In this document: positions 33,520 through 43,479 of the stretch, piece by piece
Layout of the letters: each line of letters starts with the position of its first letter
Numbering within the stretch: position 1 is the stretch's first letter
NCBI GenBank assembly: GCA_020436085.1
Contig: JAGQYM010000039.1
Span: 1-43,892, forward strand
Length of the DNA: 43,892 nucleotides
Direction of reading: 5' to 3'
Origin: Cyclobacteriaceae bacterium
GTDB taxonomy: Bacteria > Bacteroidota > Bacteroidia > Cytophagales > Cyclobacteriaceae
Program-made: the position numbers and the translations under genes
The notes under the pieces: generated by a model
Seen by the model: the letters and a program-made list of their open reading frames with translations, nothing else
Database searches by the model: none
Told to the model about the DNA's origin: nothing

Positions 33520-36061
33520 TAATACCAAACATGCATCTAATGACCAGCTTCCGGTAAGCGTCTTCGGTTGTTTTGTCGAGGCCGGACTCACGCAAGTGAA
33601 TAAGCGAGTACTGTTGAATAGCGATCAATGGAAGTACAATTCTTTCCCGCAGTCTCACTGAAGACTTGATGTTAGGATTGGCTTCCATCAGTTCTGTAGC
33701 TGATGACGCTTCCAACACCATTTTGGTAGAAAGTTCAAACTCCTTGTACATCATTTTCCAGAAGTCACCAAACTCTTTGTCCTCTGCCAGGTATGCAGTG
33801 GCAGGGTAGTAGCTCTTAGTTAGCGACATCATACTGTTGCCAAGTAGCGTTCTGAAGAAAAGAGAATTTTTGTACAAATCTTTGATGTCCTTCTCTTTGC
33901 CTTTTTCTTGCATGGAAAGGAGTGACGAGCCCACGCCATAAAAACCAGGAATGTTCTGTTTCATCATCGCCCATGAACCGACAAACGGAATGGCGCGCAA
34001 GTCTTCAAACTTCAGACCTTCTGATGAACTCCGTTTCACAGGCCTTGAGCCAATGTTGGTATCTCCAAAGAATGAAAGTGGAGTGATCTTTTCCAGATAG
34101 GGTACAAACTTCGGATGATGCTTCAACCCGAGATAAGATTGATACCCCTCTTCGGCTAGTTCATCTAGCAGTTTCTTATCATCTTCACTTAAGTGATTTT
34201 CTTTGCCCTCAAACACCGCACCTTCTAACCCGGCAGAAAGTAATTGCTCGAGATTGAAACGACACGAATTCACTTTCCCAAAATTCGAACTAATGGTTTG
34301 ACCCTGAATGGTGATCTGCACTTGCTCAGAGGCAATTGATTTACCTAATGAGGCATAGAAATCGTGAGTGTTGCCACCGCCACGCGCAGGAGGGCCGCCA
34401 CGCCCATCAAAGAAGATGGGAGCAATGCCATACTCACTGGAGATGGCCGTCAGGTTTTCTTTGGCGCGGAAGATTGACCAATTGGCTCGCAAGTATCCAC
34501 CGTCCTTCGTGCCGTCAGAGAAACCCAGCATGATTGTTTGTTGATTGCCTCGCCTTTTCAAGTGCTCCCGATATTCTTTAATTTCATAGAGTGTCTTCAT
34601 AATACCTGGGGCATTGGCCAGGTCGTCAATCGTTTCAAAAAGAGGAACGATATCTAGGGGAAGGAGGCCATCCTTGCCAATCAGTAATTTACATAGCGTA
34701 TACACCTCCATAACATGAAGTGCACTTTGGCAGTTGCTGATCACATAGCGGTGACAAGCTGGTTCTCCATTTTGCTTCTGTACTTCTTCAATGGCCTGAA
34801 TGGTCTTCACCACCTCTTCGGTGAACTCATCATTGATGGTAACAAAAACAAGATTGACAGTGAGACCAAGTAGTTTGGCAATCTTTTCTTCATCACTTAA
34901 TTTCTCGTAGTCGCTGAAGCTGATGAATTTCTTTTGTTCATGCAGTTGGTTGATTAACACCTTCCATGCAGCGTCATGTTTGCGACTATCCTGCCTGATA
35001 TCGAGACTGGCAAAGTGAAAACCAAACAAACGTACTTTAAGAATGAAAGTATCAAGCAGTTGGATAAACAAACCGTCATGCTCTGAGATGAGTAAATCTC
35101 TGACCTGAAACAGGTCTTGCAGAATTTCGTCAGGATGAGCGTAGCCCTCCTTTCGGGCGTAAGCCATGTTGTAAATCTTCCGCTCAATTTCTATTATGAG
35201 GGAATCAACTCCCTGAAACGTAAGCCTTCGTCTCAGGAGCCTGACGTCACGGTGATAGTTTTTCATCACGGTCTCTTTCAGGCGATGTGCCACTTTCAAC
35301 GTGGTTGAACTGGTAACGTGAGGATTTCCATCGCGATCTCCGCCCGGCCAAAATCCAATCATGATCAAACGGTTATTTCTCCAGTTCTTCACTTCTATCT
35401 GAAGTGTTTCCGTCAGCAGTGAGATGATTTGGGGAATGGCGTGATAAAAAATATTTTCGAGATACCAGCACAGACTTATTGCCTCATCATAAGGTGTTGG
35501 TTTGATTTTATTTATAAATGCAGTCTTACCAAGCTGCTGTAGCAATAAATCTATCTGAGGAATATTGTTGGCGCGAATTGCTTGTTCCAGATCATTGAGA
35601 ATGCCCAATACAAAGCCTGGATAAAATTGAGTAGGGTGAGCAGTAAGCACCACTCGTAGCCCGAATGTTTCGAGTTTCTTTTTCAGTTCCTCTTCCTTGC
35701 CTTCAAACTGTGCTCTCAAAAGCAATGAAGTGATCGTTCCTTTTCCCGTAAGGTCATTGATCTGCTCGAAGGACGCATCTTCTACTGAATCGAAAAGAGC
35801 AACTTGCCGCTCCACATATTGAATAAACTTAAACAGCAGATCGAATTGCTCCTGTTGGGTCGCTTCTGGTGCGAAGCTTGAAAAGAATTCAGGAATAATC
35901 AAGTCTGCAGATTTTCCGCTATCAAAACCTTTTTCGCAATAATCTTGCAGTAGAGGAAGAAGCGTACCAGTATGCGAAATGTTTCGAAAAGGTAGATTGA
36001 GAAACAGACTATTATAAATATGGTACTTGGACCCGACAACTTGTTCGTACCGCTTGTTCAT
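33494..36061 (-). CDS. ppc: Phosphoenolpyruvate carboxylase, divergent form
   Basis: An 855-residue enzyme when started at 36061 (MNKRYEQVVGSKY); the frame has an ATG 16 codons upstream that adds a poorly conserved leader. It converts phosphoenolpyruvate and bicarbonate to oxaloacetate, refilling the citric acid cycle. The catalytic histidine motif is AHPTQFYPG, and active-site loops are FSDGTKDGGYLRANW and DGRGGPPARGGGNTHDF. These differ from the E. coli forms (SDSAKDAG, GRGGSIGRGG), and the loop normally QGE reads QGQ. The C-terminus IINAARNSA is near the usual aspartate effector site. It is transcribed alone, divergent from the D-aminoacylase gene. Confidence 0.93.
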   Translation of the reverse strand: MNKRYEQVVGSKYHIYNSLFLNLPFRNISHTGTLLPLLQDYCEKGFDSGKSADLIIPEFFSSFAPEATQQEQFDLLFKFIQYVERQVALFDSVEDASFEQINDLTGKGTITSLLLRAQFEGKEEELKKKLETFGLRVVLTAHPTQFYPGFVLGILNDLEQAIRANNIPQIDLLLQQLGKTAFINKIKPTPYDEAISLCWYLENIFYHAIPQIISLLTETLQIEVKNWRNNRLIMIGFWPGGDRDGNPHVTSSTTLKVAHRLKETVMKNYHRDVRLLRRRLTFQGVDSLIIEIERKIYNMAYARKEGYAHPDEILQDLFQVRDLLISEHDGLFIQLLDTFILKVRLFGFHFASLDIRQDSRKHDAAWKVLINQLHEQKKFISFSDYEKLSDEEKIAKLLGLTVNLVFVTINDEFTEEVVKTIQAIEEVQKQNGEPACHRYVISNCQSALHVMEVYTLCKLLIGKDGLLPLDIVPLFETIDDLANAPGIMKTLYEIKEYREHLKRRGNQQTIMLGFSDGTKDGGYLRANWSIFRAKENLTAISSEYGIAPIFFDGRGGPPARGGGNTHDFYASLGKSIASEQVQITIQGQTISSNFGKVNSCRFNLEQLLSAGLEGAVFEGKENHLSEDDKKLLDELAEEGYQSYLGLKHHPKFVPYLEKITPLSFFGDTNIGSRPVKRSSSEGLKFEDLRAIPFVGSWAMMKQNIPGFYGVGSSLLSMQEKGKEKDIKDLYKNSLFFRTLLGNSMMSLTKSYYPATAYLAEDKEFGDFWKMMYKEFELSTKMVLEASSATELMEANPNIKSSVRLRERIVLPLIAIQQYSLIHLRESGLDKTTEDAYRKLVIRCMFGIINAARNSA

Positions 36062-36240
36062 AAAAGAAGGATTATGGTTTAAATTACCAGTAATGAGGCA
36101 GAAATGCATTTCTTTAATCGCTAATCAATTCAAAAAATGGTTGCAATCGTTTGTAATTCGATGTGAAATTTGAGCCACTCATCAATCAGGTGGTTGTTGT
36201 TGAATAATATTTTTTAAAACTTCCCTTCAAATCCATCCCT

Positions 36241-37812
36241 ATGAAACGATTTGCACTTCTTCTGCTTCTGGCCTTGCCGCTATGTTCATTCGCCCAGACC
36301 TATGATCTTCTGATTAAAAATGGCAAGATCATCGATGGTACAGGTAACTCGTGGTATTATGGTGACATCGGAATTTGGAGTGGGAAGATTTATGCCATTG
36401 GTGACCTTGCGAATGCCAAAGCGGTTCGCACACTTGATGCGAAAGGTCAAGTCGTTGCGCCAGGATTTATTGATGTACATGCACACATCGAAGGAGACGA
36501 GCTCGATGTTCCCACGGCTGACAATTTTATTTATGATGGAGTGACCACGGTGGTGACTGGAAATTGTGGAGGTTCAAATGTGGATATGAAATCTTATTTC
36601 CATCGTCTTGACAGCATAGGCATGTCGATTAATGTAGGGACCTTGATTGGCCACAATAGTGTGAGACGGGCTGTGATGGGCGATGCACAACGTGACCCTT
36701 CTGCCGAGGAACAAAAGCAAATGGAGCAATTGGTGGAGCAGGCCATGAAGGATGGAGCTGTTGGTTTGTCGACAGGACTGATTTACGTGCCTGGTACTTA
36801 TTCAAAAACGGCCGAAGTCATTGGCCTAGGTAAAGCTGCCTCAAAGTACAAAGGGGTTTACGCATCACACATCCGTGACGAAGGTGACAATGTAAACGAT
36901 GCGATTGAGGAGGCGGTGAATATCGGAAGACAAGCAAACATGCCCGTGGAGATATCTCACTTCAAGGTGACCTATAAGCCCAACTTTGGAAAATCGGTGA
37001 GCACGATTGCCCAAGTGGAAAAGGCCAGACAAGAAGGCATTGATGTAACCGTTGACCAATATCCTTATGTGGCAAGTAGTACCACACTTGACATGGTAGT
37101 TCCGGATTGGGCATTTGCGGGTGGTCGTGATTCACTTTACCTAAGATTGGACGACCCAGCGACCCGAGTTAGAATAAAAAAAGAAATGCTGGAAGGATTG
37201 AAGAAGAACGAAATGAAGGACTACAGCTATGCAGTTGTTGCGCGCTATGCTCCCGATGAGTCATATAATGGTAAAAACATTTCTGAGATTAATAAGCTAA
37301 AAGGAAGAAAGGCAAAAGCAGAAGAGGAAACGGAAACGATTCTTGAGATGATTAAAAGTGGGCGCGTGCAAATGGTATATTTCAGTATGAATGAAGATGA
37401 CCTTCAGCGCATCATGAAATATCCTTTTAGCATGACTGCCTCTGATGCTGGTATTGCAGAGTTTGGAAAGAATATGCCGCACCCCAGAGCTTACGGTACA
37501 AACGCGAGAGTACTTGGCGTTTATGTGCGTGAGAAGAAAGTTATCGGATTGGAGGAAGCAATTCGAAGGATGACATCGCTGCCAGCTCAAAAATTTAAGT
37601 TTAATGATCGAGGATTATTACGCGAAAGTATGAAAGCTGATATTGTTGTCTTTGATCCTAATACAGTTAGTGATCAGGCTACATTTCAAAAACCACATGC
37701 GTATTCAACTGGTTTTAAGTATGTACTAGTGAATGGCCAGGTGGTGATTGATGAAGGGAAGCATAATGGTGCGAGAAGTGGGGAGGTGTTGCTTGGACCT
37801 GGGGTTAATTAG
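36241..37812 (+). CDS. D-aminoacylase/N-acyl-D-amino-acid deacylase family protein, exported
   Basis: A 523-residue amidohydrolase with the signal peptide MKRFALLLLLALPLCSFAQ. The beta sandwich begins YDLLIKNGKIIDGTG. Metal ligands fit D-aminoacylase: H80 and H82 in DVHAHIEGD and C109 in TGNCGGS. Downstream are IGHNSVR, SHIRDEG, ISHFK, and SDAGIAEFGKNMPHPRAYGT carrying the conserved aspartate. It should remove acyl groups from N-acyl-D-amino acids, or a related amide, in the periplasm. It fits with the exported M20D, amidase and M28 enzymes, although it is not in an operon with them. An intergenic stretch of about 70 bases with heptad repeats separates its stop from the convergent patatin gene. 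Confidence 0.9.
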   Translation: MKRFALLLLLALPLCSFAQTYDLLIKNGKIIDGTGNSWYYGDIGIWSGKIYAIGDLANAKAVRTLDAKGQVVAPGFIDVHAHIEGDELDVPTADNFIYDGVTTVVTGNCGGSNVDMKSYFHRLDSIGMSINVGTLIGHNSVRRAVMGDAQRDPSAEEQKQMEQLVEQAMKDGAVGLSTGLIYVPGTYSKTAEVIGLGKAASKYKGVYASHIRDEGDNVNDAIEEAVNIGRQANMPVEISHFKVTYKPNFGKSVSTIAQVEKARQEGIDVTVDQYPYVASSTTLDMVVPDWAFAGGRDSLYLRLDDPATRVRIKKEMLEGLKKNEMKDYSYAVVARYAPDESYNGKNISEINKLKGRKAKAEEETETILEMIKSGRVQMVYFSMNEDDLQRIMKYPFSMTASDAGIAEFGKNMPHPRAYGTNARVLGVYVREKKVIGLEEAIRRMTSLPAQKFKFNDRGLLRESMKADIVVFDPNTVSDQATFQKPHAYSTGFKYVLVNGQVVIDEGKHNGARSGEVLLGPGVN

Positions 37813-37848
37813 TTGATTAGCTGATGTGCTAATTAGCTAATTGATGAT

Positions 37849-37891
37849 CTGACCACTGCCAACTGCCCACTGCTTACTGACTTACTGATTC
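37849..37891 (-). repeat. Degenerate heptad repeat, copy A
   Basis: Read on the plus strand the units are CTGACCA, CTGCCAA, CTGCCCA, CTGCTTA, CTGACTTA and CTGATTC: five of 7 bases and one of 8, all opening with CTG. On the minus strand they read CAGT-rich and lie directly after the patatin stop codon, starting in its last codons. Copy B has the same period at 43480. Confidence 0.7.
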
Positions 37892-40194
37892 AAGAGCCTG
37901 AGTAGTTTCTCTAACTCAACCTTATTGTGTAGTTGATGGATATTGTTCATCACACTTTGTTTTTCGCGTTGGGTGAGGCGCCAACTGAGGGAGGCGCGGG
38001 CATTGTTCTGTCGTATGCTGTCCATCTTTTGCAGAATAGGAACATAGCTTTCATCCGACTTGTATTGCAATTCAATTCTATACATGGGGCAGCCTAGCCA
38101 TGAGGTTGCCTGGTTAATCAATACATCGTTATTGATATCCTGAAAGTTTTCAAGATTGTTATACACGTTGCTGATCGGCTGAGTAATATTATCCAAAATC
38201 GTTTGGCTCTGTTGTGGAGGGATGGCGCCCAGCTTTGGTGAATCTCGAATAGATAGGATAATGATACCCGAGGTATTCTCACCAATCCATTCACGGAATG
38301 AATAGATAAATCGAATGGCAGTAGACAGGCCAAAATTATCGGAGACTCCAGCGTCCATTATCTGGATGGACGGGGTGGTAGGTAATGTTGTATTCGGAGT
38401 TATATAAGGAAACGTGGCACTCATTCTCAGAGCCGAGAGAAAACGCAAACTGTCTCCGCTGTGGTCATCGAAAAGTTTGCTGAAGTCAACCCCGCCAATT
38501 TTATTATCAGTGTAGCCTGGAATAGCAAGAATTTCTGAATTGAGATAACTAACTGGTTGAGCGGAGATGTAGAGCTTGCGACCATCGTTGGTAATGATCG
38601 GAGACAAAATCATCATGGGAATTGTGGCGTTAGTCTCGGGTTCCCGATAGGCGGTGATGGTTTTATCCATCATCTGACTTGTGATCTCGTTTAGTTCGTT
38701 TTCGAAAGTGAAGGCTCGGTCTTTTACATAAGCGAAACCACCATATTCAAACTTCGTGAAGCCAACAAAAAGGCCATTGGCGAGGAAGCTAAAGATCAAA
38801 GGATTAAGGTTGTCTGTTGAAATGCTGACGCGATGCGACACATCTCTTGGTTTCACCGGCTCACCATTGTGCTGTCGAAGTTTTAATTCTCGGAAGTAGC
38901 TCGCCCCAATGAGCCCACCAGACGCACCGGTAATCAATGCGGTGTTATCGAAAAACCTTCCGTTAGTGAGACTGTCGGTAGTTTGAAGAGCAGTCATCGT
39001 CCACAGTGCAGCACGCTTACCACCGCCACTCACGGTCACGAATATCATTTTTGGTTTCTTGTCTTCCGGAAACTTGGCTCTCCAGTTGTCAAGTATATGA
39101 AGGGTATTTTGTTCGTCCTTCTTTATTGAGTCCGGAGCAGCAAGTGTTTGAAGATTCCTTACTGAATACTCTGCTGGTGCGGTCGAGTAGTCCAGGCCGA
39201 AAGCTTTTTCAGGTTTTGAAAAGAAGTCCTCGCCAGTAAGGTAGTTAATGGAAAGAAAGACAATGAGACTGGCCGTGCCTGACCATGATCCAAACCAATA
39301 CGAGAACGCGCCTGCAAGCATCACCAGAATAGTCAACAGGATGATAAAACTCGCAGCTGCGGGTAACTGGAATACAGGCTGATCTTTGAAAACTCCCAAC
39401 ACAAGCACTAACGCGAAGATGAATAACTCGATGATGACGAGGTTAAAATGATTTTGATCAAATACCTGAATGATGGTTTGCCTATCATAGAAGTCTTTGT
39501 TGTCATCGACATGCTTAAACTTCATGTTGTAGTCCAAATAGTTGTCTACCCGAACCTGTTTCTTGCGTGCGATGTCTAGCTTCTTCATGGCGCTGGCACG
39601 CGTAACGCGCACATTTTGCTTCAACTTCTCATCGAGACGACACACGACATATTTGAAAATGTCCTTATTGGTAAACCAGAAGTAGAGGAAATAGATGAAG
39701 GTCATCAGGCCAAAGCCGCTGAGCAACCCCACCATGTTCCAAAACAAGTCGCTGGGAGTACAGTACTGATTGGTAATCTGGAAACTGATGATCTGTTGCG
39801 AATAAATGATGAGGAATAGAATGGGCAGTATACTATTGTTGAGGGCAAACTTGGTGAACGGCTTGCGCAAAGCACCAACAAACGAGAACCGGTGTCCGTC
39901 TGAGATGTAGCAAGTAATTTGAAACGCTACAGTAAAGCCAGAGAGCACGGCTCCAATGATGAAAAAGCTTCTATAATTGACTTTGTTGAGGTACTCAGGG
40001 TCCAGGAAGAGATAAGGAATACCTAAGTATTTGCCAAAGTTGCCCGTGATCATGGCGATCAACAAGATCCAGCACAACAAAAGCACATGATTGCGCTTAA
40101 TGTTGTTTAGCAGCAACTGCACCGGAAAGGAATAAGCAAAACTGTTCCAGATCTTCTCGAATTTCACCATAGGCAATACGTTAAATTTATGCAT
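37882..40194 (-). CDS. Patatin-like acyl hydrolase with N-terminal membrane domain
   Basis: A 770-residue protein. I start it at the ATG 40194; a TTG at 40206 and another ATG at 40170 are possible. The first 320 residues hold about seven hydrophobic segments in two groups, with a charged cytoplasmic stretch of about 75 residues between them. The C-terminal half is a patatin domain: oxyanion loop VSGGGKRAA near 393, nucleophile elbow TGASGG near 427 and the dyad aspartate in MDAGVSDNFG near 625. Numbers are counted from the TTG. Patatins release fatty acids from membrane lipids. The large membrane domain fused in front is unusual; its function is unknown. It is divergent from the RecB/AddA-like gene. 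Confidence 0.85.
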   Translation of the reverse strand: MHKFNVLPMVKFEKIWNSFAYSFPVQLLLNNIKRNHVLLLCWILLIAMITGNFGKYLGIPYLFLDPEYLNKVNYRSFFIIGAVLSGFTVAFQITCYISDGHRFSFVGALRKPFTKFALNNSILPILFLIIYSQQIISFQITNQYCTPSDLFWNMVGLLSGFGLMTFIYFLYFWFTNKDIFKYVVCRLDEKLKQNVRVTRASAMKKLDIARKKQVRVDNYLDYNMKFKHVDDNKDFYDRQTIIQVFDQNHFNLVIIELFIFALVLVLGVFKDQPVFQLPAAASFIILLTILVMLAGAFSYWFGSWSGTASLIVFLSINYLTGEDFFSKPEKAFGLDYSTAPAEYSVRNLQTLAAPDSIKKDEQNTLHILDNWRAKFPEDKKPKMIFVTVSGGGKRAALWTMTALQTTDSLTNGRFFDNTALITGASGGLIGASYFRELKLRQHNGEPVKPRDVSHRVSISTDNLNPLIFSFLANGLFVGFTKFEYGGFAYVKDRAFTFENELNEITSQMMDKTITAYREPETNATIPMMILSPIITNDGRKLYISAQPVSYLNSEILAIPGYTDNKIGGVDFSKLFDDHSGDSLRFLSALRMSATFPYITPNTTLPTTPSIQIMDAGVSDNFGLSTAIRFIYSFREWIGENTSGIIILSIRDSPKLGAIPPQQSQTILDNITQPISNVYNNLENFQDINNDVLINQATSWLGCPMYRIELQYKSDESYVPILQKMDSIRQNNARASLSWRLTQREKQSVMNNIHQLHNKVELEKLLRLLNQ

Positions 40195-40292
40195 TTCACA
40201 GGACAATTAATTCAGCCTGCATTTATATCGCCATTGTCTTTCTTCGTCCTTATATTTCAGGATTATAATCGGCAATTAAAATAACCACTGTT

Positions 40293-43200
40293 CTGAGTAA
40301 ACCTTTTCATATTTATCGGTCGTCTGCGGGGTCCGGCAAGACCCGAACGCTGGCCAAGGAATACCTCAAGCTGGCACTGCAAAACCGCACCGACTACTTC
40401 CGCCATATCCTCGCGGTCACCTTTACCAACAAAGCCACGCAGGAGATGAAGGAACGTATCCTTTTCTACCTTAATGACTTTGCCAAGGGAAAGGAAAACA
40501 ACCTATCGAAGGAGATATGTAGTGAGCTAAACTATAATGCCGAAGAACTGAAGGTGCGCAGCCGCAATGTATTGCGGTCGATTCTTCACCAATACTCCCT
40601 TTTTGCCATCAGCACGATTGACGCTTTTTTCCAGAAAGTGATTCGATCTTTTACCAGGGAGGCGGGATTGCTGGGCAACTTCCGGTTAGAGGTGGAGAAC
40701 GAGCTTGTGTTGCGAGAGGTGGTAGACGAGCTGATGGATGAGTTGGGTACCAACAAACAGTTGACGGATTGGGTGGTGGAGTTTTCGCGTGACCGGTTGC
40801 TGGAGGGAGAGAACTGGAATATTGTCGCAGCGTTGAATGGTTTTGCCAGAGAGATATTCAACGAAGAGTTTCAGGCGATTGAGGATCAGCTTGAGAAACC
40901 AACAGGCGATACCAATCCCTACAAAGAGACCATGAACGCCCTCCGTAAGGAGATGGCAGTTTATGAAAATGTGATGAAGGGAAAGGCGCAGGAGGCGTTG
41001 TCCATCATTGATGACAATGGGATTACCGTTGACGACTTTAACTATAAAGACCAGGGTACTGCGCTGAAATATTTTATGGAGTTTGCCAGGGGCAAGCATT
41101 ATCCTTCGACAGGTTCACGGATTCAGTCTGCCTTGACTAATGGAGCCAACTGGCCAGCCAAGAAAAGCAGAAACTATCCAGAGTTGGTAGCGCTGGCCAA
41201 CAATCAACTCATTCCCATCCTTCGCGACATGGTGAAGTATGATGATGAGAATGGCCCTAAATACAACTCTGCCTTTCAGGTGTTACAAAACTTTTACGCT
41301 TTTGGGTTGATCGCTGACATCACCCGCAAGATGAAGCACTACAAGCAGGAGAATAATCTCATGCTGCTGTCGGATGCGCCCAAGTTTCTTAATGGTGTGA
41401 TCAATGACAGTGACACACCATTTATCTATGAGAAGGTGGGCTCTTACTTCCGCCATTATCTTATTGACGAGTTTCAGGATACGTCAGGGTTTCAATGGAA
41501 GAACTTTAAGCCCTTGCTGAAAGACGCGCTTGATCAATTTCAGGCCAGTATGGTAGTGGGGGATGTGAAGCAGTCGATTTATAGGTGGCGGGGTGGTGAT
41601 CAGCAATTACTACAACTCGAAGTGGGCAAGGCGATGGGACCCGAGGCGACAGAGATAAAGGAGTTGAATGTAAACTACCGCAGTGCAGAGAAGCTGGTGC
41701 AGTTCAACAATATACTCTTTCACAAAGCATCAGAGATTGTATCTGAAATGGCGGGGCAGCCCCGGGCGGTGGATGCCTATCATGATGTGGATCAGCAAAG
41801 CCAGCGGTTTGCTGGACAGGGCTATGTGCAAATCACTTTTTTGGAGAAGCAGGAAGGAGAGGAGGACTGGACCTCGGAGTCGATGAAGCTGCTGCCTCAG
41901 GTCATTGAAGATTTGCAAGACCAGAAAGTGAAGCTGAAAGACATTGCTATACTGGTGCGTAAAAACGAGGAGGGGCAACGCATCGCGACAGAATTATTAC
42001 AATACAAAAATGCCCAGGCCAAACCCGGCTATCGATATGATGTAGTATCCAACGAGTCATTGCGACTGGATACTGCCAGTTCAGTAAAACTTATACTATC
42101 TGCATTGCGCTATCTGCACAACCCTAACGATGCGATCGTGCGAGGTGAGTTGGCATACGAAGTAGTGCGCGGCAAAAGACTTGAAACCATTTTCACACAA
42201 GCGGGAAAGAATGAAATGGAAGGTTTGCTTCCGGAAGAGTTTGTGAAACAGACCGCCTGGTTGAACAAGCTATCCGTGTTTGAATTGACAGAAGAGTTGA
42301 TCCGAATGTTTGGCCTCGGTGGCGATGATAGTGAGCTGGCCTACATTCAGGCGTTTCAGGATTTGGTGTTGGAGTTCTCCTCACTGGAAAAGAATGACCT
42401 CGCCTCCTTTTTAGAGTGGTGGGAAAACATGAAGAACAAGAAGTCCATACAGGTGGCGGGGAATGTGGATGCCATCAACATCCTCACTATCCACAAAGCC
42501 AAAGGACTTCAGTTTAAATATGTGATCATTCCCTTCCTTAACTGGAGACTCAATCATGAGATAGCACCGCTGCTATGGGTGCAGTCTGACAAGCCGCCAT
42601 TTGATAAGATGGGATACCTGGCGGTGCGATACACCAGTTCGTTGGAGAAAACATTTTTTGAAGAGGCCTACAAGACAGAACAAAGCAAAGCCTACATCGA
42701 CAACCTGAATTTGCTGTACGTATCGTTTACGCGAGCAGAAGAAGGGCTGATTGCATTTGCGAATAAACCGCGTCCCAACTTACAGAAACCGGGGACGGTA
42801 GGAGATTTGGTTCATGAAGGTATTACCCGTGATACTTCGCTTGCAGCTCAGTTCAAAGACGATCAGCTTGTCATCGGCACACTCAAAAAACTGAATGTAG
42901 AGGATGAAGGCGAAGAGTACCTACCGGCAACCTTAAATCACTATGCATCCTTTGACTGGCGACAGAAACTCGTGATCAAACGTGAAGGGATTGAGTTCTT
43001 TGAAGAATCGGTTTCTGAGAAGAGAGCAAAGATCAACTATGGCATATTGATGCACCGATTGTTGGCGCACATCCCACACAAACAAGAAGCTGAGGCGGTC
43101 CTTAATGAACTACATATTCAAAACCTGTTCACGGAAGAAGAAAAGAACATCCTGCTTCCACAGTTGAAAGCAATGATGGCACATCCTGTCATCGGCACGT

Positions 43201-43478
43201 GGTTCGATAAACAATGGGAAGTAAGAACAGAAGTACCGGTGCTCATTCCCGGTGGACGACAAAGTCGCATCGATAGGGTAATGATAGGGAGGAAGAACAC
43301 AGTAATTATAGATTATAAAACAGGAGAGAAAAAACAACAAGACAGAACACAAGTAGAAAGCTATACCGGTCTGCTTTCGCAAATGGGCTATCCAAACGTT
43401 GAGGGGTATCTACTTTATTTGGATGAGATGGAGGTGGTCACAGTTGTTAAAGGGTCGACACTTTCGTTGGAGTTTTGA
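40293..43478 (+). CDS. RecB/AddA-like UvrD-type helicase with C-terminal PD-(D/E)XK nuclease
   Basis: A 1061-residue helicase-nuclease if started at the CTG at 40293. The first ATG in frame (40446) lies after the Walker A motif, so starting there would remove the ATPase core. From CTG the protein reads SKPFHIYRSSAGSGKTRTL, with P-loop SAGSGKT at 11-17 and motif Ia AVTFTNKATQEM. Further on come motif II LIDEFQDTS, motif III VGDVKQSIYRWRGGD, motif V ILTIHKAKGLQFKYVI and motif VI LLYVSFTRAEEGL. The C-terminus is a RecB-type nuclease: RIDRVMIGRKNTVIIDYKTG carries the catalytic aspartates and lysine. It would resect double-strand breaks and load recombinase with a partner (AddB-like) not in the window. 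No ATG, GTG or TTG occurs in frame between the stop at 40266 and Walker A. Confidence 0.9.
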   Translation: MSKPFHIYRSSAGSGKTRTLAKEYLKLALQNRTDYFRHILAVTFTNKATQEMKERILFYLNDFAKGKENNLSKEICSELNYNAEELKVRSRNVLRSILHQYSLFAISTIDAFFQKVIRSFTREAGLLGNFRLEVENELVLREVVDELMDELGTNKQLTDWVVEFSRDRLLEGENWNIVAALNGFAREIFNEEFQAIEDQLEKPTGDTNPYKETMNALRKEMAVYENVMKGKAQEALSIIDDNGITVDDFNYKDQGTALKYFMEFARGKHYPSTGSRIQSALTNGANWPAKKSRNYPELVALANNQLIPILRDMVKYDDENGPKYNSAFQVLQNFYAFGLIADITRKMKHYKQENNLMLLSDAPKFLNGVINDSDTPFIYEKVGSYFRHYLIDEFQDTSGFQWKNFKPLLKDALDQFQASMVVGDVKQSIYRWRGGDQQLLQLEVGKAMGPEATEIKELNVNYRSAEKLVQFNNILFHKASEIVSEMAGQPRAVDAYHDVDQQSQRFAGQGYVQITFLEKQEGEEDWTSESMKLLPQVIEDLQDQKVKLKDIAILVRKNEEGQRIATELLQYKNAQAKPGYRYDVVSNESLRLDTASSVKLILSALRYLHNPNDAIVRGELAYEVVRGKRLETIFTQAGKNEMEGLLPEEFVKQTAWLNKLSVFELTEELIRMFGLGGDDSELAYIQAFQDLVLEFSSLEKNDLASFLEWWENMKNKKSIQVAGNVDAINILTIHKAKGLQFKYVIIPFLNWRLNHEIAPLLWVQSDKPPFDKMGYLAVRYTSSLEKTFFEEAYKTEQSKAYIDNLNLLYVSFTRAEEGLIAFANKPRPNLQKPGTVGDLVHEGITRDTSLAAQFKDDQLVIGTLKKLNVEDEGEEYLPATLNHYASFDWRQKLVIKREGIEFFEESVSEKRAKINYGILMHRLLAHIPHKQEAEAVLNELHIQNLFTEEEKNILLPQLKAMMAHPVIGTWFDKQWEVRTEVPVLIPGGRQSRIDRVMIGRKNTVIIDYKTGEKKQQDRTQVESYTGLLSQMGYPNVEGYLLYLDEMEVVTVVKGSTLSLEF

Positions 43479-43479
43479 G

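Noticed and set aside
40446-43478. Helicase starting at ATG 40446
   Set aside because: This start removes the Walker A motif present in frame just upstream; a UvrD-type helicase would lack its ATPase core.
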